From the NCBI GenBank assembly GCA_029204225.1, contig CM055113.1:9138364-9202363 (forward strand): DNA of 64,000 nt, read 5' to 3'. The notes beneath the pieces were generated by a model. It saw only the letters and a program-made list of their open reading frames with translations, ran no database searches and had not been told where the DNA came from. Source of the DNA: Diphasiastrum complanatum. Its lineage: Eukaryota; Streptophyta; Lycopodiopsida; Lycopodiales; Lycopodiaceae. The translations under genes were made by a program, and so were the position numbers. Positions 35,060 through 47,960 of this stretch are shown in pieces; the stretch's first letter is position 1; each line of letters begins with the position of its first letter.

Positions 35060-38000
35060 ATGAGCCGCCACCAGTATGGTAACACTGATAGCAAATACTG
35101 AAGTATCACAAACATTGCACTGTCAATACAACCGGCACTATCTTGCCTTCTGTAGTAGCCGCCTCCATAGTAGCAAAAAATGTAACCGATATTTCTGAGT
35201 GCTGTTATCTGAATGTCATGAAGCACCCCTCAGTTTCTTGAGAACAACACTTCTGCCTTTGAGATGGTCATGTTTTGCAGCTATTTATGTTATCCACAAA
35301 CAAAGTTTCTTTAAGAAAATATTTTTCCATTACATCTTATGGTACTCCTACATAGTCACACGAGTATAAAATAAACAGTAACAACTCTAAGCACTAACCT
35401 GACTTGTAAGCTGATCTGCCAAAAAGAAGTCAGCAAAAAAAACCTGACAGTGAAATTTGAATCACGAAGATGCAACTTTTTTCAATTTGAGGAATTTCTC
35501 ATTTAAAGATTGAGGTTCACCAAGGTAGGGCTCATTTAAGTCAAATACTCAAAAACTATCTTAAGTATATTTCCAATTCCTAGTAGGAAATGCTCAATTT
35601 TGACATGAAGATTATTCCTCCATTAACTGTGTTTGCCTGCAGTTACCAGCAATTATAAGTCTTGGCTGTATTTGTTTTGGAGGGATGAATGCAATTTGTA
35701 GTTTTGTACCTTATAGGATGGCGATGAAACAATATGCCACAAGGAACGTAGGCACATAATTCTGGCTGATCTGTAGCAAATGTCTACAGGGAGAAATGGC
35801 AAAATCAATAGAACCTGCAATAAATTATGTGGTTTTGTTTCAAACATTTTGCATGTCAATATTCATAAAGTGTAAGTAGTAAGAACAACCTTACAAACAG
35901 AAAATGCACTCTTGAAAATGACGTATTTCAAATTAGAGATTGATAGTTTTCCAAAGGACGTGTATCTACATACCAAATGGCATACAACATGTATGGGAGC
36001 TCGATCAGATGTGTAGGGAATTTTCTATTCACCCAGCTGAAAAGACATTTCAAAATATATTACTTCCGTTCAATTGAGTCCTTGGAGGCATTGAAGGAAA
36101 TGAATATGTGATTATGACCAAATGCTTTGGGACTGTATTTGACGCTCTATTTAGTTACAAATTTGAAATTGCTAACAATCTGTGAGTATCTTTTATGGTT
36201 CAAATTGCAAACCCTTTGTTGATGTATTCGATAGCATATCCATTAACAAAAAAATTACATACATACTGCCCAAATAACTTCACAAATGGTCCACTGATGA
36301 CTAGAATTTAGCTTCTTGAATCTGACAATCGTTTAACTATCCTTTGTATATTGTTTGCCGTATACACTATGTACAGTTGTCACAAAAGCCATATACTTCC
36401 AAGTACAACGGCTTTCCTAATTAGGTGACAAGCATTCAATGTAATTAATACACAAATGAAATCTACAAATAGCTTTTTCTAGACACAGTGAGTTCAAAGA
36501 GTTTCACATAGTTTCCAGCAACTATACTTTTTTTTAGAATTTTTTTATCAGTTAAGTAGATAGCAAGTCAAGTTATCTACGTTGAAGTAGTTATATTTGT
36601 CAAATGTATGTTTTCTGACTCAGGGCCACCACCTTAATTTCTGCTGAATGCTTGCTGCTGTGATTGATTTCTGTGTGTTTTTAAGTTTACATAACACACT
36701 ATCATTTTATACCTTCTATGGTACTTATGATGTCTGTTCTGGCATGTTGACATTTGAAAATCGAGACCATAATCGATGATTATTTGTACAATAAAACTTA
36801 TCATTCGCCTGGGTAGCAGAACCTCCAGTGCTTTGTAGATTCACCAAGATGAATCTTCGACATCCCTCAATACCTTCTCTTCAGTTAATTAATACTAATC
36901 CCAATCAGGAGGAGCTTGCAACCTACATTGTTATAGAAGAGTAGAACAATTTTGAGAAGTTTAAAAAGTCACCGATATGAATATTGTCAACATCAACACA
37001 CATTAACTTCGTAAGCTTCCGTAGATTTTCCTAGGTGCTATGAAAAAAATAACAACATTTTTCGTGATATTTTTTACTGGATTTCATCTTGACTTCTCCA
37101 TCCATGATTTGATTTTACGTGCGTCTTCCCAATCTACTTACAAAAATGACAAAATCGTTCACAAACGGTGGCCAACTGTACAAATGTTGGATAGAGCACC
37201 TTGAAAAAGCTGTATGTGTACGCTGAATTCTGCACAGATGGAGGACTTACTAGAAAAATGGCAACTGGTACAATCTCCCTCAGATTGTGGACTTTGAAGT
37301 CCAGTGTGTAAAGTGAAAGATGTATGATCATTCCACCAGTCACTAATGTTGTGAGCCCCGCGCTTATAAGTAGCAGGTCTTGTAATCGCAACTCTGTTCC
37401 AGGTGCAAACTCGAAAATAAACGCATAGTTGATTCTTGCCCGATGCCAAAGGTAGATATTAAACCCGTAAATGTACATATGGAGTACGAACAAGAGCAGT
37501 GTGCTGTAAACCAGTCAAGTTTCAATCTTTGTGATAGGGGTATGGAGGCTCAGAGACTTGAATCCAGGACTTATCCTTGAAAAGAAAGAAACCTTACCAC
37601 TCAGTCCTACTGGCAAAAGCAAACTCTACTCTTTGAAGTACTTTACATTCTACCTGATAGTGAAGATAAGTGAAAATTTCTGCCTGCCATTGTTTTTATG
37701 TTGAGTGCTATCCTCGACATAACATTGATAATTTCATTCACGATTAAAAAGTACCTGAAGACAGGAAAAACTGATGTCATGTAGCTTGTTCCTCCAAAAA
37801 TCAGACAATTTTTGGATACAATGAGCATCAAAATAAATGCTACAGTAAGGCTCCATGAACAGCCTGCGAAGAGACCTGCAATAGTTGCGCTGAATTAGTG
37901 GCCCTTTCTATGTATGTTTTAATTTGTCCTCAAATATGCATGGTTTGATCTGCTTGCAAAGTTTGTCTTCCGGTTGAATATTCTGTTGTTAGTTATGAAA

Positions 38001-41000
38001 ACTAGTTTAAAATGTAACATGCCATTTGCAATTAAGAGATTGGTAGGTACAGAATCGGGTGTATTCAATCAAGAGCAAAAGAACAGGCATGTAAGTCACG
38101 TTTTTTATGCACGTATCAAGCTACATGGACCTATTCTTTGTGATTTGGGACTTTCTGCTTTATGGAAACGAGTCCTGGCATCCATCAAGTGTTAGTTGCA
38201 ACTAGATTTCTCAATGTGTTCTTACGGCTGCAAGCATCTAGTACATGCAGAGACTCAAATAAATGAAATTTCTATTCATATGGTGGCCATTACACAAAGA
38301 GCAAGCATTTATTCTTGCCACGATAATGAATGCATAGGAGACTCTTGAGGTGAAACAAGAGCATGAGGCTTTATGACTATAATACAATCACTGCTATGAC
38401 CTTTGAACTCTGACCTTGGCAATAATAATCATCAGAACCCCTTGAAAGAAGGCACAATCTAGATTTTGAAATCTGTCATTTATTTTGCTGTTGTTACTTA
38501 GAAGTTTTCAATGCACCAAAGTTTCTTTCATACTTTTTTTTGCCTGTTTCTTCAATTTCACTTTCAAGTGGCTATTTCCATTATTTGGAGACACAAAGTT
38601 GACATCAAAGAAATTACCTAAAGTAAAATTCAGGCTATCCGGTGGTGGTCTTGGCTTAAGATATGCCAATGGTAATTTCTGATCCCTCTTAGCAAACTGC
38701 TTGGTATAAAGCTCTTCCACCAGGTCCATCAAGTTTATGATCTGCAGCATGATGGAATGACCATCTTAGGGTGGTGATTCATAAAATGTACTGTTGCTTT
38801 GAAGAAACAGAATTTAAGTTTTACTTTTAAGGTTTTCTGCATATAGGTTCTTTTTTCTGCCCTCCTGTGAACGTGATTGGATTCCAACTCCTAACCTTAA
38901 TGAGAGAAAGGTCTTCAACAATAACTCACTGGAGGACTTATAGGTTGACAATATTACCGTGGATCATTTTAGTCCATTTGATCTGGGAAAAGACTGCTAA
39001 AGAATCACTAAATATGGAGAAAAGAATATGATCAATGAACAAAGCACTCGACTCAACGTTAATCAGTGAAAAGCAAATGTATGGCTATAGAAAATCTCAT
39101 GCCTGATTTGAAGACATAAAATATGAACTTCGTACAACTCGTAAGTATGTGCTAGCTGCATTTTGTCCTGTTACCTGCCATTGCCATCTACATTTCAGTA
39201 AAAAAACACAGATAAAAGTGGGATTCAGATTAGACATAAAAGTTGGAACTCTTGTTGAGGATATCAAATAGACGTCATTCTAAAAGATAATTCAAATTAA
39301 AAGAGTGCTTGAAGATGGATGGTAGTTTAATGTATTACTTTATGATTCAGTAGAGGGTTAGTTCTTCCTATTGATTTCACATCTAAAAGCTGTTTGAAAA
39401 CTTCAATCTAAACTTAAAAAGCAAAAAAGCAAAACGAAAATGCTAGAAATGAGAGCCATGAAATCTTGAATTAAAACTGTATCAGCCTGCCAATATAATT
39501 ACATTGCTGAAATTATCGTTACACCTCTCTTCTGAACTTTCTCTTCATACAGACCTCTCCGATCATACATATAAATTGTTAAAACATGCCTACTGGTTTC
39601 ACTAAGTCTTACAAAAATTCTGTTGCCTGCTCTAATCTTCTTTAAAGATTCAACGTAAAATGATAGGATTAAAATACTGGAATTTCCAGCATAGCCAAAG
39701 AGAAATTACCTTATCAAATTTCTTCAAGATTTTCGAGAATGCCATCAAATTCAGAGAACTGCTTCAGCCACCAGAACGTTTTCCGTCAGTTGAATACATT
39801 TTTATTATTTAGATCAGTTTAGAAAAGTGAAAGTCATCACACAAGACGGTAAATCACAAGACTCAAACGAGCTACATAGTAACGTATTTGTAAAAGTGTC
39901 CCAAACCATGCTATCTGAGACATCTACGGTTTCATCTGCTGTCATCATAATTTTGTGCTTTTGGAGCTCAGAACCGAAAAAGATGATAAGCTAAAAATCT
40001 CATAAATGTAAGGTTGTTACTAAATGAAGAATCTGAACCTGTTACTTGACTGGGTGGAACTGTACAAGTAAGAAGACATAGGTAGAAAAATCATAATGTA
40101 CACATCAGGAAGACTAAAGGAAGGCAAGAAAGCTTTTTACCTCGATCTTGGTCACATCTTAAGGTACAGGTCGGGGTTTGTAGGGGGGGTTTTCAAAAAT
40201 AAAATATAAGCTACATCTCAAGACTAGAATATTTTCGAGGTGACTTGCTTTTTTATTCTGAAAAGTGTCTCAATTTGCACTCTTGATAAGAAGCTGATCC
40301 TGAAAATATGAATTGTAGTAAGAAGTAATGCTGCACATGCCAACTCACTAACACCTCAGATTTTTACCAGCTTGACTTTTCTGAGACCACAATTCTCAAT
40401 AGAAATAGATTATGTACTATTTGCCCAACCCAATGTTTCGAGTTTAGGAAATTGAACAAGAGTTTCTACATGAACTGCTGTGCTGATTACAGTACGTAGT
40501 CTTGCCGACGCGTTTGCAAGGCAAGGCCAACAAAGGAGTTCAAGCTCTTAGAAAATGCTTTCTGAGCTCTAGATTGATGTTGGCAACCTCTAGTAGTATC
40601 AACATTGCCTTCCACAAGAAAACAGCTGTGTCCCTCTCATAATTTACCTAATAAGAGTTCGAACCTGTATCCCTTCAGTAGTTGAAGTCCGCGATAAAAT
40701 TCAGAAATTGCCATTCTCAGCATTTTCTCGGCCCTCTGCACTCTGTTCTTGCATGGTGAAAATCCGTCAAGTTTCCACTTCACGTATTCACCGTTTATAT
40801 CTGCACATACTTCCTAAAGGTGTTGGAAATTATTTTTCAAACTTAGCACACCGAAACTTTCACGAAGAAATTTCCTCTTTCCTATTATTATATTGCACAA
40901 AGTTCTCTTCTATGTCAATCACAGACATTTCAATTATTTGTTTGGACTCTAAAGAGCTCTGATTGTAGAAAAAAAGGGGGTAGCTTTCTAACTATACTAT

Positions 41001-41911
41001 CCTAGAGCAACAAGATGAGGAATAACATATAGCTAATATAATCAGTAACGATGGAGTAGATCCTAAAGTTAACCTAGAATATTTCAGGACAATTTCCAGT
41101 AAGCTGAACTATCGAACGCAAACCTCTTGGACATTTTTTTTGCTGATCATTATCTGATTTGTGCTGAGAGTGATCAGTCGATAGTGCCTTCTTCAATTCC
41201 AGTAAAGCGTCAGCTTGATTCCGCAGCTGTCTAGCTTGGACAATGTACTCCTCCTCCTTGTGCTTGTAGAATTTGTTCACTTTGTTCAGTTGGGCATCCA
41301 ATCTCACAAAGAAGTTTTTTTCATGCTGAGCTTCTGAGAAGGGCCCCAGCAGCTCCGTTTCATAGAGTTCCTCATCAACACCATAGACTTCTATTCTTTT
41401 GTTATGCACTACCTGTTTAAGATCAATCTCCGGCACAAATTTCAGTTTGCAATTTGATCTATAGTTTCAAATAACCACTCGTCTGCTACTACGTCCCAAC
41501 TGCCCTCCATTCATGTTATATGCAAAGATCTATAATGTGGAATAAGGGTCTTTCACATGAAGGTGCTATTCGTGCCACATGGTCATCAGTCCTAATCAAT
41601 CTTCTCAATTTGGATTTATTATTGAGCTCAGCTTGTCAAAGGTGGTGAGTACATACCATGAGGCTTTCTCCTTGAACTCTAATACTTTTTGCCAAACTCG
41701 CAAAAGTCCACAAAGGATATCCTGAAGCTTTCTGAGCCTGCTGCTTCCCGTCTGGCAGACTACGGTTATCTCCAGACTCAAAATTTTGCAGCTGTTTCAA
41801 AAGGTCGTGCTTGATCACATTTACGTCCTTCTTAAGCTGCTTGTAGTTGCAGTACCCCTCCCTCCACTCTGGCACCAGCTGCCCTTTCATATGCTTCTGA
41901 AACTTCACCAT
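33123..41911 (-). CDS. PHO1: PHO1-type phosphate exporter (SPX-EXS protein), complete 14-exon model
   Basis: Exons (minus strand): 41911-41657, 41412-41124, 40800-40665, 39758-39710, 39174-39103, 38741-38618, 37875-37755, 37503-37251, 35814-35710, 35443-35399, 35208-35056, 34229-33951, 33501-33365 and 33219-33123 (TAA). All junction phases fit, giving 704 codons plus stop with no internal stop; family proteins are about 700-830 residues. The N-terminus MVKFQKHMKGQLVPEW with YKQLKKD is the SPX domain, which binds inositol pyrophosphates and senses phosphate. SPX continues through EFYRGLQLLKGYSSLNLMAF. Membrane segments follow (LFAGCSWSLTVAFILML, LLLFVLHMYIYGFNIYLW). The EXS domain holds INYAFIFEFAPGTEL, DFFLADQLTSQ, CYYGGGYY, LPYWWRLMQ, WGLFQCHSRNPWLRD and [20 protein letters not shown]. 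Known role: phosphate export to the xylem or apoplast via Golgi and plasma membrane. Exon ends, especially 41124 and 40800, are inferred from splice signals. No P1BS element was confirmed upstream. Confidence 0.93.
34976..35054. repeat. (GT)n (GA)n microsatellite abutting a PHO1 splice donor
   Basis: A GT tract (to 35020) is followed by a GA tract (35021-35054). On the minus (gene) strand the exon ends CAG at 35056 and the intron begins GTCTCTCTCT, so the repeat starts at intron base 2-3. Confidence 0.95.
37530..37625 (-). repeat. tRNA-derived SINE-like insertion in a PHO1 intron
   Basis: On the minus strand GCCAGTAGGACTGAGTGGTA resembles a box A (GG..GAGTGGTAAGG). GGATTCAAGTC, about 40 bases on, resembles box B. 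It lies in the intron between the 37875-37755 and 37503-37251 exons. No tail or target duplication was defined. Confidence 0.45.
38865..38950 (-). repeat. Possible second SINE-like fragment in a PHO1 intron
   Basis: The minus strand shows CCTCCAGTGAGTTATTGTTG followed by AGGAGTTGGAATCC, again a box A/box B-like pair about 45 bases apart. It is weaker than the copy at 37.5 kb. Confidence 0.3.
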
Positions 41912-44000
41912 TTCTTCAGGAGATTATTATTGCTTCCCTCCCTGTTGCTTTCTGATCAAGATCTACCGGTCTGGCAAACAGTTTAGATCACCCATTGTGA
42001 TAATTTGTACAGGCTTATGGAACATTAAATCAAAGATTATACTCTAGTTAGTTTGTTAAGAACAGAATGCACTGATAAACTTGAATCAGGAAAACTGAAA
42101 ACTGATATATCTTAAACGAGTTCAACTTATTCTTTGCAAGAGGAATTTGGAAGTATAAACGTCGAAAATCGACTTTTCAAATTAGCCCAGGCATCTCAAT
42201 GCATAAGCAATTCCAGTCGATACACAATAATAAGTACTTCATTCGTTGATTTGATCCATCATCCAAGCTCCGAATTACCAGTACGCTTTATCGTAGTCGT
42301 TCCCATGTAAAAGACTGCCCAAGCTTTGTGTTAATGTATTGTGATTAAAACAGCTGCAAAATAGAGTAGAAATTTTAAGTCTCTGGTCTTTGATTTATCA
42401 CCGCTGCTTACTTTACAAACACAGTATCCATTCTCACAATATTTTGCTTTCGAGCTTGACAGGATGCGTTTCAGTGAGCAAAGTGGATAACCTGCACCTC
42501 ACACTACTTGTCAGATGAGTCCCATGCTCCCCTCTCACGCAGTAATACTTCACTGTCATTCATATTATTGAACAAGACATTGCAACTTACTGCTTACGAA
42601 GTATAGCAATTCTTCCTTCTATAGCGTTAGCTTCAAGCATCAAGCTTTTGCATGTAGCTCTCCTGCCTTACTCAGGTCAGCCTCTACCAGCTCGATTTTG
42701 GCAGGCATGTGTGTTTGTGTGTGTGTGTGTGTGTGTGTATGTATATGAGAGAGAGAGAGAGATGCATGCCAAGCTTTGGAAAAAATGTTCTTTTTTTGCT
42801 TAAATTCAGCAGCCAGCCATGGCATCTCTCTTTCAGCTTTAGTACGTCCACTCTTTTCAACTAACTTATTACAGTTATCAAGCTTTTCTTCATCAATTCT
42901 TTAGATCACACCCAGTTAATGTAGTGCAACAGCATCCGAGTATAAATACAAATACTAGATCAGCTGTTACAGGAACTGTACTAAATCAACCACCTCTATG
43001 TACTTCTTGATCTGTGCACAAAAACTCAAAAGGAATCTAATTGCATGATTCAAGGTTATTATGATCATAGCATATTGCACTTATACTAGAATTTGGGTAG
43101 CATTTATTGTGCACAAAAACTACACCTTAATCACTCTCAAATGACCCAAAGTAAATCCTTCTATGAAAATTGTTCAAAAAATTCTTGTTGCACACTATGC
43201 CAACATTCCCCCACTTGTAACCCAAATATCATAAAAAACGATCTTGGAAGCCACATAACAAAATTTAAGTGTACATTATTTGAACATTCCTCCACTTATC
43301 AACTACTCATGAAAGATCTATGTAACGTCAGTTGATATTCGGGTTATAAGTTCCCCCCTGCACAAGATGGTCCAGATCTCAACCTCAATCCAGGGCTTGA
43401 AGGGACTCAACAGTTCTCAACCATGGTCGGTTCCTACAAAGAGCATACCCACATATCAGGGTCCCGGAAATCGGGTTGAGAATCGAAGAAAGTATTATGG
43501 TCTAGACTCTACGTTATATGTTGCTTGTATAATAACTTATTAGCACAAGCACATATATACTTTTCCACGCATCAGACAAGGAGTTATGGTTTAGTGGCTT
43601 CATGTTGATAGCTACACTATAGTAATGTCTCCGCCTATACATTCAAGGTGAGTTTTGATTGGCTAACAAGGCACTCACACTTCCTTATTATTGAGCTTGG
43701 ATGATTGGTGTGGGCAAAGTCTTAATCATCATTTGACTCTCTCATTATTTGAAATACACTCAATTTTTTCTAAGTCTCTCTATTCAAATCTCAAGCTAAG
43801 GGCTTCAGGTGTTAAAATTTCTACATCATGTTGTGACTATAATTTTAGTAATATTTGAATTTTATGTTCTTTTTGGAAAAATAATTAGATCTTCTCTCCA
43901 CCCTCTCTAAGATTGGTCTATGTGAAGTTGGAGCACATGCTTATGTGCTTGAAGTTAATTCGAACACAAGACTTGTCATTTGTACTCTAAACTTAAGTTA
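41912..44000. other. Upstream region of the PHO1-type gene, with retroelement remnants
   Basis: The gene's promoter and 5' UTR should lie just right of 41911. A (GT)n(GA)n microsatellite lies at about 42708-42764. On the minus strand AAGTGGGGGAATGTTGG (near 43215-43200) and AAGTGGAGGAATGTT (near 43297-43283) look like Copia polypurine tracts followed by an LTR start TGTT. No coding domain was found with them. Confidence 0.4.
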
Positions 44001-45163
44001 GGGCCTCTTTCCATGCTCACCCCCGGGATTTGGCATTTTGCGAGTAAATCATGTGCAAGTTTTGCGAGTTAGGTGTTTTTAAATTACGTCAAATTGATAG
44101 CACATGGCATGCTACATTTTTTTTAGGTTTTTAAAATTTAATCTACTTCGCTTTTGGGGGTGAAATCTATTTGTATACTTCTTTAGATTCATGTTATTTA
44201 TTTTCTTACTAGCTAAAATATTTGCAAATCATGTTGTCTACAAATTGTACATAGTATGATATATCATTGAGAACGCAGAAAACTTAATCACTTTAATTTT
44301 ACATTTATCAAGCTAAAACATTTTTGTCTACTGCCAAGGATTGATGTACGACCATACATCAAAAGACATGATGGTATGTGGCCAAGGCTAACATAGGTAT
44401 CATAAAATCAACGTTGTTAAAACATTTATTGTATGTTCTAGATGGAGTCTATAACTTAACTATTAAGCTCATGTTGAGATGATGAAATAATAAAATATTT
44501 TTATTTTTTTACAAAATTTGATTAAAGCAATGTATTCTACATGAAAAAATGGAGCATTTTTGCTTTCGAATCATCTCAATCCGAGCAATATTAAGAAAGT
44601 TATCGCCCTTCAAAGTTTTTTAGGCTAAATTATTTTCCTTGGAGCTTGAAAAGGGGTAGCACGCCAGCGTGCTACCAATTTAAGCTTTTAGTCTTTAACT
44701 CAAATTGATAGCACGCCGGCGTGCTACCCCTTTTAGGTTCCAAGGGAAAAACGTTCTCTAGTCTAAAAAACGTTGAACTGACACTATTGCTCGGATTGAG
44801 ATGGTCCAAAAAGCAAAAGTGCTCCATTTTTTATGTAGAATCCATTGGTATAATCAAAGTTAGTTTTTACCTAATATAAAATGATTGTATATAAAGCCTA
44901 TTATTCTGATAGCATACCATGTGCCGTGAAATTTTAGGAATCATTTGTAAATAAAACTCGCAAAACTCGCAAAGAATTTACTCGCGGATCGTCAAAACCC
45001 CTCACCCCCTCACCCAGGTGCAACATCATGTCATGTCATATTTTCATCCGCGAGAACGATTCAATTTCTATGAAATATGCAAACCCGCTCACCCATTCAT
45101 CTACCCGTGTTGTTGGGAAATGTCACCATGCCCGGGTGAGGGGGTGAGCATGGAAAAAAGCCC
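44001..45163. mobile_element. PIF/Harbinger-type foldback element (long MITE), 1,163 bp, TTA target duplications
   Basis: The left end GGGCCTCTTTCCATGCTCAC and the right end ...GTGAGCATGGAAAAAAGCCC are inverted copies. TTA lies directly on both outer sides (43998-44000 and 45164-45166), the target duplication typical of PIF/Harbinger. Inverted similarity continues inward: TTGCGAGT.../...ACTCGCAA, GATAGCACATGGCATGC/GATAGCATACCATGTGC, TGGAGCATTTTTGC/GCAAAAGTGCTCCA and ATCTCAATCCGAGCAAT/ATTGCTCGGATTGAGAT. It reaches two central palindromes (44656-44675 and 44709-44726). No transposase frame is present, so the element is non-autonomous. Confidence 0.88.
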
Positions 45164-46418
45164 TTAGAGCGTAGGCCTTCAAGAACAAAGAGTGGTAATT
45201 GGGATTTTCTTAAATTACAGAAAACACTCATTATATCGAAATTGGTAAAAAAAAATGCAGTACCTTTTTAGTATTATACATTCTTCAAGAGGACTTTATG
45301 TATTGGAGAAAGGTCTTTTTAGTGGCCTTTGCATCCAGTAAAGTGGACATAAAACTATAGTGAGCGTGTAAGGCCAAGCCATAATTGAACGACCATTGAA
45401 CTAGTGTAAATGTCACTAAAAAATCTTTCCAAAGTGTAAAAGATGGTGGGAAGACCTCTTTTTATGGTTACAAGTTTCATGTATGCATCATTACAAATCA
45501 TAACTTGTCTTTCAAATTTTTTCCGACATGTTTATGAGCACAATGTTCATGTGAAAGTTTGTGTATGGACTCTAGATTTTATAACATGCCAAAAAAATAG
45601 GTGAGATCACTATCAAATTCCATAATATCAAAAAAAGAAAAGAAAAGGTGAGGTCACTTTTTAAATAAATAATTTGACGTTCAATGTTTTACGGGCTCAG
45701 TACAAACTCTGCTAATAAACACAACCTCAACACATAATTTCATGAAGAAGGGTAACCTTTGCAAGATTTCATGTTGTTCATGAAGAACATGAAGGAATCT
45801 TTCGACAAAATGTTTTTGAATGCAAGTTATGCTTGAGGCTCATTCGGAGGGCATGTTTGCCTAAGCATCAACGTCCCCCTCACCCTCTCGCCCCGTTGTG
45901 GGCGTCAGAGGAGTGCAGTTGGCCATCCGCAGCCGAAATACAGAGTGCACATGGGATTCTTGAATTAGATTAAAATCCGAAAACAAAGCTTTTCTCAAGA
46001 GACAACACAATGGATTTTTGTGGCTTAACCCACTTGCCACTCCACTTATTCTTACTTATTTTTCAATGGTGTATGTTCATGCCTAATATACAAAGTTTAA
46101 CATAATAATATGAAAATTTATAGGGCTACTCGCTAGAGAGCTTGGGAAATTTTAAGATTTTTATTTGTGTGGAGGATCCACACATTCTAAATTTTAAAAT
46201 GAGCTCACAGTTGAGGAGGGAATCTGGAGATCTGACATCCATCCTTCGATAGAGCTCCTTGTTGGCTTGATTTTGCTTCTGACCGCTGAATGCTTGGATC
46301 TAGTTGCCGAACTTGTTGCTTTGTATTTTGTCCTTGTAATAAGCATGGATTATGAGCTGCAAGGTTCTTGGTCTTTTGTTGCACTCGACCCGTTGACTCC
46401 GTTGCACTCCTTGATGAT
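45164..46418. other. Unassigned AT-rich DNA
   Basis: Only short frames and no recognisable motif were seen. Confidence 0.5.
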
Positions 46419-46815
46419 TCAGTCTTTTTCCCTTGTATGCTCGACTAGCATTAACCTTTCAGACTTTCCTGATTCCCCATCCGATATTTCTGCGTTTGGA
46501 TAGGAGTGATCTACTCTCTTCTTCATGATAAGATTCTCCATAATGACCACATCTTGACTGATTTGTGGTAATGAAGTGTAAGATGCAAATTTCTTCATAC
46601 TAAACTTGAGGTTGTCCAGTAATCCAAAATAGAAGTTCTGCATTATGCTCTCTGGACTCAGTAGATCAACATCTTTTACCATATCAAACATTCACCTGGT
46701 GTATTGGTTAACTGTCTCGAAATGCAGCTAATCTCACAAACTTGGTAGTCATGGCTGGAATGCAGTACGGAATTGCTTCAAGTGTTGTACAACTATGGTG
46801 TCCCACTTGCTTTTT
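46419..46815 (-). pseudogene. Retrotransposon gag fragment (probable)
   Basis: The minus strand reads KWDTIVVQHLKQFRTAFQP, then after stops MFDMVKDVDLLSPESIMQNF and FGLLDNLKFSMKKFAS. The W...L...F...F and Y.F..GL pattern resembles the retrotransposon gag (PF03732-like) region. It is short and broken. Confidence 0.4.
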
Positions 46816-47264
46816 TATTTTTATTTTTTGAAGTGAGTAGAAAAAGAAAAGAGTAAGTAGAGATTGATCAGAGATGGAAGAATAAATAGAAATGGATGGA
46901 TAAAATAGATGAACACTATGATGGTTACAATGTCAAAAGGTGATGGAAGATGGAATGGAAATGGAACAGAAGAGTGATGGATGGATGGTATGGATGGTAA
47001 CGGATGTGGATGGTACTAATTTTTCTTGGTACTGGTTGGCTTAATCTGAGGTTCATTCACTTGGTTCAGTCCAGGGATGCTAAATCTTGATGGGAATTGT
47101 GACTGCAACCTAGATTTACAAGATCTGATCAGTTTCAGTTGGCTAATAGTGTGATTTTAGCCCTTTTTCTTGGTTTTTGTGGCTTTTTTTTTTTTGATTT
47201 TTTCATATCTGAGTGAATCTAACCTTCACCCTTCCTATAGTAGCCCCAAATTAACTCAAAAAAT

Positions 47265-47960
47265 CATGAAAAAAGTGCATTTTTTTGGTTTTTTTTTGCA
47301 AAATTTTGAGATTTTCCAAATAAACTCAAATAATCATTAAAAAAGTGTATTTTTTTGGTGTTTTTTGGCAAAATTTTGAGATTTTCCGGGAACTAACCTT
47401 CTCAGGCTGGTATGTACTTGCATTTGAGCTAAATCCACCCCCTTACAGAGCTAAGAAAGGTTAATTCCCAAATAAACAAGTGCATTTTTTTGGTGTTTTT
47501 GGGCAAAATTTTGAGATTTTCTGGTAACTAACCTTCATAGGCTGGTATGTTCTTGTATCTAGGTTAGAACCACCACCTTATAGAGCTGCAAAAGTTACTT
47601 TAAAAAAAAAATCCTCAAAAAATCATGAAAAAAGTGAATTTTTTTGGGGTTTTTTGATAAAATTTCGAGATTTTATGGGAACTAATCTTCACATGTTGTT
47701 CTGTATCACTATCTCAATGAGATGGAGCTGTAGAATTCTCTACAAAGGTTACTTACCACAAGAACTGAAAATGTTGTTGTCTAAGAGGGTTCTACCGCCT
47801 TTTTTGACCTTAGAAACCTTCGCAGAGGGATTTTTTCGGGGAACTAACTTTCACAGGCTCTTCTATGTCACTATCTCAATGAGATGGAGCTGCAAAATTC
47901 TTTGCGAAGGTTACTTACTATAGGAGCTCAAAATTTTGTTGTCTGAGAAGGTTCAGTCTT
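47265..47960. repeat. Degenerate tandem repeats, T-rich (about five units)
   Basis: A block AAAATCATGAAAAAAGTGCA, then TTTTTTTGGTGTTTTTTGGC, then AAAATTTTGAGATTTTC and GGGAACTAACCTTC recurs with variable spacing near 47265, 47330, 47485, 47625 and (part) 47835. Later units share ATCTCAATGAGATGGAGCTG, itself containing the short inverted repeat ATCTCAnTGAGAT (near 47710 and 47875). Confidence 0.7.

Noticed and set aside
40708-40962. Plus-strand frame of 84 codons
   Set aside because: It is antisense to the third PHO1 exon (EFYRGLQLLKGY).
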